From a bacterium (lineage in GTDB: Bacteria; Spirochaetota; Spirochaetia; JABEVK01): a stretch of 6,005 bases of DNA. Location: NCBI GenBank assembly GCA_021782055.1, contig JAJXVP010000172.1, positions 1 to 6,005 of the forward strand, written 5' to 3'. The translations under genes and the position numbers were made by a program. Positions 1-4,666 of the stretch are shown here, piece by piece. Position 1 is the first letter of the stretch. The number at the start of each line of letters is the position of its first letter. The notes beneath the pieces are model-generated. The model worked only from the letters and a program-made list of their open reading frames with translations, was not told the DNA's origin and did not search any database.

Positions 1-86
1 AAATGGATAACCGCATGACAGGTTCCTTGTTGACGCATAGCTGCGACATGAAAGAGAAACTCTGGAGTATTGCCTACAGCCCTTTT
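1..86. other. Left edge, no feature seen
   Basis: This short stretch downstream of the ydeI-type stop codon shows no gene and no strong terminator. The only notable features are T-rich tracts (83-88 and just beyond) at the end of the ydeI-type gene. Confidence 0.5.
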
Positions 87-668
87 TTATTTCTTTTTCA
101 AAGGATGAAAAACCTGGCCACGTTCAAGCATTTCGATAAACTGAGCAATTTTTTTTCGACGTGTTTCTTCTTTTTTTGTCGTAGAGAGACGAAAAATCAA
201 AGCAAATCTGTTTTGACTGCCCAGTGACTCAAAAAACTCTTTTGCTTTGGGGCTTTGGACTAAGGATTGCTCAAAGTCCTCTGGAACATCCCGGCTAGAC
301 ATGGATTGATACGCGGAATCCCACTGACCGGATAACTTAGCTTGTTCCACGGCAGCAAGGCCTGGTGCTTTCATACGCCCTTCTTGCGTCAACCTGGCAA
401 CATTTTCTTGATTGACCTGAGACCAGAGGCTTCGGGTTTTTCTTTTACAAAAGTATTGCAACCAAGACTGCTCATCATATTTCGCCTTCTGTCCATCAAT
501 CCAACCATAGCACAATGCCGTATCCAAGGCTTCAGTATACGTTATGGATTGCTGAGTTGCACTTTTCTTGGCTATACGAAGCCAAATTCCGTTTTCTTGT
601 TCATAGTTTTGTTCAAGCCATACTTCAAAGTCAGCTTCTGTCATAAAAAAGGCAATTTCTCGTTCCAT
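87..668 (-). CDS. YdeI/OmpD-associated family protein (OmdA-like)
   Basis: This 193-residue protein fits the YdeI/OmpD-associated family, whose members are usually about 190-200 residues. Family signatures visible in order are GIWLRIAKKS (27-36), the core ALCYGWIDGQ (51-60), an Arg/Lys stretch leading to RSLWSQVNQENVARL (79-93), GRMKAPGLAAVEQAK (97-111), and a C-terminal ETRRKKIAQFIEML helix (168-181). There is no signal peptide or membrane segment, so it should be cytoplasmic. The molecular role of the family is poorly defined; some members are linked to bacteriocin or antimicrobial-peptide resistance. The ATG has a GAGG ribosome-binding site about 9 bases upstream. The 3' end contains an A8 run (149-156 on the plus strand) and an A7 run (171-177), but the frame is intact. 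Its first six codons and upstream region are duplicated at 2116-2156. Confidence 0.9.
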   Translation of the reverse strand: MEREIAFFMTEADFEVWLEQNYEQENGIWLRIAKKSATQQSITYTEALDTALCYGWIDGQKAKYDEQSWLQYFCKRKTRSLWSQVNQENVARLTQEGRMKAPGLAAVEQAKLSGQWDSAYQSMSSRDVPEDFEQSLVQSPKAKEFFESLGSQNRFALIFRLSTTKKEETRRKKIAQFIEMLERGQVFHPLKKK

Positions 669-691
669 GAATCAAACCTCGCGTTAAGCTT
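651..691. repeat. Direct repeat copy A (ydeI 5' end and leader)
   Basis: This 41-bp segment matches 2116-2156 in the same orientation with three mismatches (38/41 identical). On the minus strand it holds the GAGG ribosome-binding site, the ATG and the first codons (MEREIA) of the intact ydeI-type gene. Homology stops inside codon 7 on one side and just past the AAGCTT on the other. Copy A is the functional end of the intact gene. Confidence 0.9.
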
Positions 692-706
692 ACCTCATTA
701 GCTTGT

Positions 707-925
707 TTGAAGATACCATTTTCATACTGCCCAATCTTAAAAAGGCTAGAACCTTGGTCAGATGTTCATGACTCACAAGTCCTCGATGTTTTGATTATCA
801 AGAAGGATGCTGGCAACACACTTTATACCGATTCTGTCTTTGCAGCGATGTCCTCTTTAGAGGTGCCCCAAAGTTTTAAGGAGAGTGAATGGCTGAAATG
901 TCAAGCGTACCTATTGCATCAATAG
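707..925 (+). CDS. Possible 3' remnant of an unrecognised gene
   Basis: I do not recognise this product. The frame can start at a TTG (707) with no Shine-Dalgarno sequence, giving 72 residues. The frame is actually open back to the stop at 668-670, so it stays open across the end of the 41-bp repeat at 691. That fits a gene whose front was cut off by the rearrangement at that point. The encoded peptide is soluble-looking, with no signal peptide or membrane segment; its middle reads SDVHDSQVLDVLIIKKDAG. The ORF overlaps a tiny frame at 889 and is followed by a 59-residue frame at 951. It could equally be a chance open frame. Low confidence that it is a functional gene. Confidence 0.25.
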   Translation: MKIPFSYCPILKRLEPWSDVHDSQVLDVLIIKKDAGNTLYTDSVFAAMSSLEVPQSFKESEWLKCQAYLLHQ

Positions 926-969
926 GTGAAATCAAAGTAGAAAAAATAACATGTCAATCGTTGAATTAG
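889..969 (+). CDS. Tiny ORF (26 aa) with a strong ribosome-binding site
   Basis: This 26-codon frame starts at ATG 889 inside the 707-925 frame and ends at TAG 967-969. The start is preceded by AAGGAG (878-883) with five bases of spacing, the best ribosome-binding site in this gene-poor stretch, and a TGA lies immediately upstream in the same frame. The peptide (starting MAEMSSVPIASIGEIKVEKI) resembles nothing I know. It could be a coupled small peptide, the preserved start of a gene truncated by frameshift, or coincidence, since the same bases encode Lys-Glu in the overlapping frame. Confidence 0.2.
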   Translation: MAEMSSVPIASIGEIKVEKITCQSLN

Positions 970-1130
970 GAAGCCTGGTAGAACAAAAAGCCCTAGCTAA
1001 CAATTGCAATATCCCCATTGATAGCATTTATATCAGCAACATGTTAGAAGAGGTTGACTCATTAATCAAATGGCCTGTCCTGATGCGATTTTGGGAAGGA
1101 ATCTGTGCAGAAATGAACTTTGACGCATAA
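951..1130 (+). CDS. Small hypothetical protein (59 aa)
   Basis: An ATG-to-TAA frame of 59 residues, bounded upstream by a TGA at 927. I do not recognise the product. It is acidic and apparently soluble, with a helix-like segment around NMLEEVDSLIKWPVLMRFWE and three cysteines or fewer. There is no convincing ribosome-binding site in front of the ATG (the sequence is A-rich). It overlaps the 26-codon frame by 19 bases. The region may be the decayed 3' end of a longer gene, because three short frames on the same strand follow each other (707, 889, 951). A genuine small gene cannot be excluded. Confidence 0.3.
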   Translation: MSIVELGSLVEQKALANNCNIPIDSIYISNMLEEVDSLIKWPVLMRFWEGICAEMNFDA

Positions 1131-1209
1131 GTTAACTCGCCCACATTTAACATAACTGAAACGAGTGATTGTGATTTCATTTTCTCAATTACTCACCACG
1201 AGGTCTATA

Positions 1210-1935
1210 TTGTCTAAAATTTCTGGGAACGTTGTCCTTATTACCGGAGCCGACGGCGGAATTGGTTACGAACTCTTGAAGGAAACCATTAAACGCGGTG
1301 CAAGTAAAATCTATGCAACAGGCATTAATACAAAACGACTACTGGAAATCGAAAAAGAATTTGGTGGAATAGTGAGAGCAATAACTCTAGACGTCACCGA
1401 TAATGCCCAAATTGTTAAAGTCGCCGAAATGTGCTACGATACATCAATATTATTCAACAATGCCGGAGTTGAGTTTGCCGTCTCCTTTGGGAATCCCGGC
1501 GCCCTGAAAAAAGCGGCTTTAGAAACAAACGTTAACTACCTCGGTGTTCATAATGTCTCGCATTCTTTTTTAAAACATATGCTTAATCGCGATACTGAAT
1601 CTTACATTGTCAATGTGCTATCTATTGCAAGTTTCGTCATTATACCTCAAATTGCAACCTACTGTGCATCAAAAGCCGCTGCGCATATCTTCACACAAGC
1701 ATTTAGACAGGAATTGAAGGACACACGAATAAAGGTTATCGGTGTATATCCTGGCTTCGTTGACACAAAAATGATTAAAAACTTCAATGTCGCAAAAGTG
1801 ACACCGGAATTGATTGCTTCAGCAGTGTGTGAAGGTATTGAAAATGGTGCAGAGTCAATTTTTCCAGATGCAATGTCAAAGGCTCTATCACAGACATTAA
1901 CCTGGCAGAACCAATTTTACGTCAGTATTCTATGA
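1210..1935 (+). CDS. SDR family NAD(P)-dependent oxidoreductase
   Basis: A classical short-chain dehydrogenase/reductase with a Rossmann fold. From the TTG start it has 241 residues and shows the cofactor glycine motif TGADGGIG (12-19), the adenine-contacting LDVT (60-63), NNAG (83-86) and the structural Asn in NYLG (109-112). The catalytic residues are Ser138 and Tyr151-x-x-x-Lys155 (YCASK), and PG (181-182) follows the core. All active-site residues are present, so the enzyme should work; the substrate cannot be inferred. I prefer TTG 1210 because GAGG lies six bases upstream and the protein then begins MSKISGNVVLITG, typical of the family. A GTG at 1165 in the same frame would add 15 residues and has no good ribosome-binding site. 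The C-terminus after MSKAL looks atypical. The gene lies between an unassigned stretch and an IS remnant, in AT-rich DNA, which suggests a transferred passenger. Confidence 0.9.
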   Translation: MSKISGNVVLITGADGGIGYELLKETIKRGASKIYATGINTKRLLEIEKEFGGIVRAITLDVTDNAQIVKVAEMCYDTSILFNNAGVEFAVSFGNPGALKKAALETNVNYLGVHNVSHSFLKHMLNRDTESYIVNVLSIASFVIIPQIATYCASKAAAHIFTQAFRQELKDTRIKVIGVYPGFVDTKMIKNFNVAKVTPELIASAVCEGIENGAESIFPDAMSKALSQTLTWQNQFYVSIL

Positions 1936-1945
1936 TGAGCCCGTC

Positions 1946-1963
1946 AGCCATGATAGGTTGGCT
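1946..1963 (+). other. Small inverted repeat after the SDR gene
   Basis: AGCCA (1946-1950) and TGGCT (1959-1963) can pair as a 5-bp stem with an 8-base loop, 10 bases after the SDR stop codon. No run of T follows, so it is a poor intrinsic terminator. It could instead lie near the outer end of the degraded insertion sequence that follows. Confidence 0.2.
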
Positions 1964-1993
1964 ACGGTCTATTAATTATCCTTCTGTATTCTT

Positions 1994-2112
1994 TCACTCC
2001 ACGACCTCTTGATTTTCGATGTTCCGGAAGCGTTTGACATATAATACATTAGGGGTAGCGTAATTCAACGATTTGTGATATGTCATCCAGTCGTAGTACC
2101 TGAAGTATAGTA
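1994..2112 (-). mobile_element. IS3-family transposase C-terminal remnant
   Basis: Read on the minus strand, this stretch encodes YFRYYDWMTYHKSLNYATPN followed by VLYVKRFRNIENQEVVE and a TGA stop. It closely follows the C-terminal end of IS3-group transposases (DDE integrase core), where the pattern is YFxxYNxxRPHxSLxYxTPxxVY. Only about 38 residues after the catalytic Glu remain, and the DDE residues and helix-turn-helix are missing, so it cannot transpose. The remnant ends abruptly near 2112, where the duplicated ydeI start begins. A spurious frame joins the two back to a TTG at 2179, but this is a junction artefact. I found no clear terminal inverted repeat on the 1936-1990 side. Confidence 0.8.
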
Positions 2113-2115
2113 AAC

Positions 2116-2156
2116 GGCAATTTCTCGTTCCATGATTTAAACCTCGTGTTAAGCTT
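2116..2156. repeat. Direct repeat copy B (decapitated ydeI start)
   Basis: Second copy of the 41-bp segment at 651-691, with three mismatches. On the minus strand it keeps GAGG, an ATG at 2133 and codons for MEREIA. It then runs into the transposase remnant and stops after 16 codons, so it is a pseudogene start. It lies 38 bases after the stop codon of the exported-protein gene, the position expected of a next gene in the same direction. This suggests that a ydeI-type gene once began here and was disrupted. Confidence 0.85.
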
Positions 2157-2162
2157 GCTCCG

Positions 2163-2178
2163 TGATTAAGTTTAATCA
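2163..2178 (-). terminator. Perfect inverted repeat over the stop codon
   Basis: The 16-base palindrome TGATTAAGTTTAATCA can form a 6-bp stem with a 4-base loop and contains the TAA stop (2172-2174) of the exported-protein gene. It is AT-only apart from two G:C pairs, and no T tract follows on the minus strand. It is a weak terminator candidate at best, but may protect the 3' end or bind a protein. Confidence 0.3.
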
Positions 2179-3635
2179 AGAAGAAAGTTCATTCCACCCC
2201 TCAGAAAATTGCCGTTCCCATAGGCTTGACCATCGTAAGACGAAATGACAGTCCCACCCCCAAATTCAAAATAAATCCTAAAGACGTGATTCAGGGGAAA
2301 CTCGGCTCCTCCCAAACCGTAAAGCCCAAAACATGTTTTTAAGCCTTGGTTCAGTACCGTTACAGGTATTATAAAATTCCCTTGAAATCCCCCATAAAGA
2401 CGGGGCCTGTCGTCGGTTTCGGGGTTTCCCCAGGTCATTCCCACTCCCAAATAAGTTTCTTTAAGGCCGTCATGAAGGAGAAAGCCTGTGCTGAAGTTTA
2501 AGCGCTGAATGGGATCCAAAATCACCCCCAGTCGTAGCTGTTCCTCACTGGCTCCATCGTAAAGCCCCGAACCGAGGCCTAGCAGGATTGTTCCTTGAGG
2601 GGAGGTTTGGCTTTGTCTCGCGGCTTCTAATTCATCTGAGGCCGAATCTGAACCTCGTTGCATCGAACACGTTATGACAACCTCATGGTTCTGAACTTGA
2701 AGATGGTAACTCAATATTCTTTGGGTAGCCGCCCAAGCGGGCTTCTCAGGAATTAAAGTAATGTCAGCTGTGGTTTGGTTGACTCTGGTGAGTCGTATCT
2801 CCCCAGTACAAACCGAGGGGGCGTTGGGAAAGTCAAAAGAGAATTGATATTGACGAGTTTCTCCAAGTGAAAGGGTTTGCCAGTTGGGCAATGCCGGTGA
2901 AAAGCGCAGGTCCATTCCTTCGGAGGCCCCTGTAATTTTACTGAGTGAGCCAATGTAGCCTGAGTCATTGACCAATTTATGAACGAAGGTTCCTGTAGGC
3001 AGGATCATGGAGTCCATACCAAACGTGAGATAAGCCTTATACGCATAAAAGAACGGGGGTTTAGATGTCGTCGGGTCTGGACTAACAGCATATTTCTGAG
3101 AACCGAAACGCACATAGCAAGCCTTGGTGCCCATGCCGCTACTTTCCCTCCAGAATAAAGGAAGCCCCCCATCCCTTGCGTGGTTCCCAATGTCTGTAAG
3201 TCCACCATAAATTGGGCTGGGTGCAACCCCGCCAAGATAAACTAGGGTGCAATCCTGACCGTTGTGAAGTTTGAATTGGAGAAGCCAATCGCGGTCCTGT
3301 CGGTCCTGTTTTAAGATAAAAGTTGTGGTGTAGCGTTCTCTTGGTATACCCTGCGGCACAAGTTGTTTTGCATTGAGGTAGTCAACCTGGCCCCCATCAT
3401 GCCGGGTGAGAATGGCTCGAATGACCGGCAAGCCTTGGGGGCTCTCGTCAATGAAGGCTTCGACGGCTTCGTAAACGGGATTCCCTTGGAAATACACCAT
3501 GAGGTGCACTGTCGAGCGTTCACTGATCAAAGTAAAAGGATTAAAAGCTTGTGCAACAGGTGGGGCAGCTTCTCCAAAAAGGTGTAACGAAGTGAAAAGA
3601 AGTGAGGTCAAGAAAACAAGGGTTTGTTTTTTCAT
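2172..3635 (-). CDS. Exported protein of unknown function, barrel-like C-terminus
   Basis: I do not recognise this 487-residue protein. It starts with a clear signal peptide, MKKQ then TLVFLTSLLFTSLHLF, with likely cleavage near GEA-A (23/24) or AQA-F (30/31), so it is exported. The middle (about 35-330) looks beta-rich, with five scattered cysteines and no transmembrane helix. After a polar linker (328-346) the last 140 residues are rich in Gly and aromatic residues in alternating strands (LRLGVILD, TYLGVGMTWG, RIYFEFGGGTV, FLRGGMNFLLD). This resembles an outer-membrane beta-barrel or autotransporter-like end, although the final residue is Asp rather than Phe. ATG 3635 is chosen because the signal peptide begins there; GGAG lies only two bases upstream. 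A GTG at 3659 would add eight residues without a ribosome-binding site. It follows the AraC-type gene by 48 bases and may share its transcript. Confidence 0.75.
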   Translation of the reverse strand: MKKQTLVFLTSLLFTSLHLFGEAAPPVAQAFNPFTLISERSTVHLMVYFQGNPVYEAVEAFIDESPQGLPVIRAILTRHDGGQVDYLNAKQLVPQGIPRERYTTTFILKQDRQDRDWLLQFKLHNGQDCTLVYLGGVAPSPIYGGLTDIGNHARDGGLPLFWRESSGMGTKACYVRFGSQKYAVSPDPTTSKPPFFYAYKAYLTFGMDSMILPTGTFVHKLVNDSGYIGSLSKITGASEGMDLRFSPALPNWQTLSLGETRQYQFSFDFPNAPSVCTGEIRLTRVNQTTADITLIPEKPAWAATQRILSYHLQVQNHEVVITCSMQRGSDSASDELEAARQSQTSPQGTILLGLGSGLYDGASEEQLRLGVILDPIQRLNFSTGFLLHDGLKETYLGVGMTWGNPETDDRPRLYGGFQGNFIIPVTVLNQGLKTCFGLYGLGGAEFPLNHVFRIYFEFGGGTVISSYDGQAYGNGNFLRGGMNFLLD

Positions 3636-3664
3636 GACTCCAAGTCTAACTAAGCCCACTCATG

Positions 3665-3691
3665 AAAACTGTACCTACAGTGCTCAGTTTT
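3665..3691 (-). terminator. Hairpin between regulator and exported-protein genes
   Basis: AAAACTG (3665-3671) and CAGTTTT (3685-3691) form a perfect 7-bp stem around a 13-base loop. The loop side holds a further small repeat (CTGTA/TACAG). The TGA stop of the AraC-type gene (3684-3686) is inside the structure. Reading on the minus strand, the stem ends in TTTT but then continues CATGAG, so termination would be partial. It may act as an attenuating or processing site between the two genes. Confidence 0.35.
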
Positions 3692-4550
3692 GGAGCGGGA
3701 GGCAGAGCTCAATTTCATAGTTCGAGTTCCCTTGAAGCGGGCGTTTCAAAATGATTTGTTGAAGGGGAGATTCACCTGGCAAAAAACCAGATCCTGGTAG
3801 CCAGGTGGAATACAACCAAGCGATAGCCGAATCGATTTGTGCCAACTTACCAGAAAAAATCACAGCTCCAAACTTTCCCCCTTCAAGTTCTAGGGTCGAA
3901 AACCCAGGGGGAGCAAGTTGACTGGGTTCTAAAGTTACCCCGGCATAGTAGCGGCATTTTTTACGGTCTGTTATGTGCGGGTCATCAAAGGAAAGCCCAA
4001 TAGCTCGGGTCGCTTTGGTTAAGAGCCCAGCCTTTGCTAAGGTTCGAAAAAGCTTTCCATACGCGAGTCCAATGGAGGGGCCATAATCTGTACACCGGAT
4101 ATAAACCAAGCGAGTAGTCCCCCGAACTTCCACTCGAACTCCGTCTTGAAGATACGGGGGCATAGGAAGCTCTGCGGCGAATCTTTGTCTGGCCTCACGC
4201 TGCGTTAAAGCGGCCACTTTCTTGATAGCCCGAGGGGAACAGTGAAACTCTTTTTTAAAGTAGCGGGAAAAGAGAGTTGACGAAGTAAAGCCACAGGAAA
4301 AGGCGATATCCGTTAAACTTCGCCCTGGTTGTTCTGAGATCCATTTTCGTGCCGTTTCGAGACGAAGACGACGTAAATAAGCCCCTGAAGGTTCTCCTAC
4401 AAAGCCGGTAAAAACGCGTTGGAAATGGTAGCGAGAAAAGCAGGCCAAATCAGCCAGTTGATCGATATTGAGTTCTTCGGAGAAATGGGCATCTAGCCAA
4501 GACAAAGCTCGTTCTAAACGTTGTCTGTATTCTTCCGTGGGGACTGACAT
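3684..4550 (-). CDS. AraC-family regulator with GyrI-like effector domain
   Basis: A 288-residue transcription factor. The N-terminal AraC/XylS DNA-binding domain spans about 8-112. The first helix-turn-helix is around LNIDQLADLACFSRYHFQRVF (27-47), and the second carries the family signature DIAFSCGFTSSTLFSRYFKKEF (81-102) followed by SPRAIKK. The C-terminal half (about 136-286) is a GyrI-like/BacT effector-binding domain, with YYAGVTLE (201-208), GGKFGAVIFSG (224-234) and YEIELCLPL (278-286). In related proteins such as Rob or BmrR this fold binds small, often cationic or lipophilic drugs. The gene diverges from an MFS efflux pump, so drug-responsive control of the pump is the simplest inference. 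The ATG has no convincing Shine-Dalgarno sequence; the predicted promoter places the transcript start within a couple of bases of it. It may be co-transcribed with the exported-protein gene downstream. Confidence 0.92.
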   Translation of the reverse strand: MSVPTEEYRQRLERALSWLDAHFSEELNIDQLADLACFSRYHFQRVFTGFVGEPSGAYLRRLRLETARKWISEQPGRSLTDIAFSCGFTSSTLFSRYFKKEFHCSPRAIKKVAALTQREARQRFAAELPMPPYLQDGVRVEVRGTTRLVYIRCTDYGPSIGLAYGKLFRTLAKAGLLTKATRAIGLSFDDPHITDRKKCRYYAGVTLEPSQLAPPGFSTLELEGGKFGAVIFSGKLAQIDSAIAWLYSTWLPGSGFLPGESPLQQIILKRPLQGNSNYEIELCLPLQN

Positions 4551-4558
4551 GATAAAAC

Positions 4559-4588
4559 ATCTTAGGTGGAGCCAAGGAACTGGGTCAA
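4559..4588 (-). promoter_or_regulatory. Predicted sigma70-type promoter of the regulator gene
   Basis: On the minus strand, TTGACC (plus 4583-4588) is a 5/6 match to the -35 box and TAAGAT (plus 4559-4564) a 4/6 match to the -10 box, with an 18-base spacer. The transcript would begin around 4551-4553, immediately before the ATG at 4550. This agrees with the missing ribosome-binding site and suggests a leaderless mRNA. One arm of the inverted repeat (4575-4583) lies in the spacer and touches the -35 box, so a protein bound there should block this promoter. Confidence 0.5.
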
Positions 4589-4649
4589 TGCTGCCATAAA
4601 TGCTTGCCTTTTCATCAGGTCACTCGCATCTTTGTGTCTGCCAGTTCCT
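4575..4649. promoter_or_regulatory. Inverted repeat in the divergent spacer (candidate operator)
   Basis: AGGAACTGG (4575-4583) is repeated exactly in inverse orientation as CCAGTTCCT (4641-4649), 57 bases apart. Allowing one inserted base, similarity extends to the flanking CC/GG. The two sites sit between the divergent regulator and pump genes: one inside the regulator's promoter, the other just upstream of the pump's ribosome-binding site. Widely spaced paired sites are common for AraC-type dimers, so these are plausible half-operators. Formation of a long-range RNA hairpin in the pump leader is an alternative. I found no strong plus-strand promoter; TTGCCT at 4604-4609 is only a weak -35 candidate. 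Confidence 0.5.
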
Positions 4650-4656
4650 GGACTGA

Positions 4657-4662
4657 AGGGAG
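4657..4662 (+). promoter_or_regulatory. Ribosome-binding site of the MFS pump
   Basis: AGGGAG four bases before ATG 4667 is a good Shine-Dalgarno match and fixes the pump's start. It lies seven bases after the right arm of the inverted repeat, so a bound protein or RNA structure there could hinder expression. Confidence 0.6.
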
Positions 4663-4666
4663 TGTT

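Noticed and set aside
3..227. Plus-strand open frame of 74 codons
   Set aside because: It lies largely antisense to the 3' end of the well-supported ydeI-type gene, is full of Phe/Lys from homopolymer tracts and has no family signature.
342..701. Plus-strand open frame of 119 codons
   Set aside because: It is antisense to the ydeI-type gene, whose family motifs are unmistakable; no independent evidence for coding.
1120..1156. TTGACG with CATAAC/CATTTA as a promoter for the SDR gene
   Set aside because: Spacers of 18 with a 2/6 box, or 25 with a better one, do not make a convincing promoter.
1994..2179. Minus-strand 61-codon frame as an intact gene
   Set aside because: It is a chance fusion across the junction of the duplicated ydeI leader (read in the wrong frame) and the transposase C-terminus; only the C-terminal part has meaning.
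2753..3720. Short frames overlapping the exported-protein gene on both strands
   Set aside because: All are shadows of the 487-residue frame, which carries a signal peptide and continuous structure.
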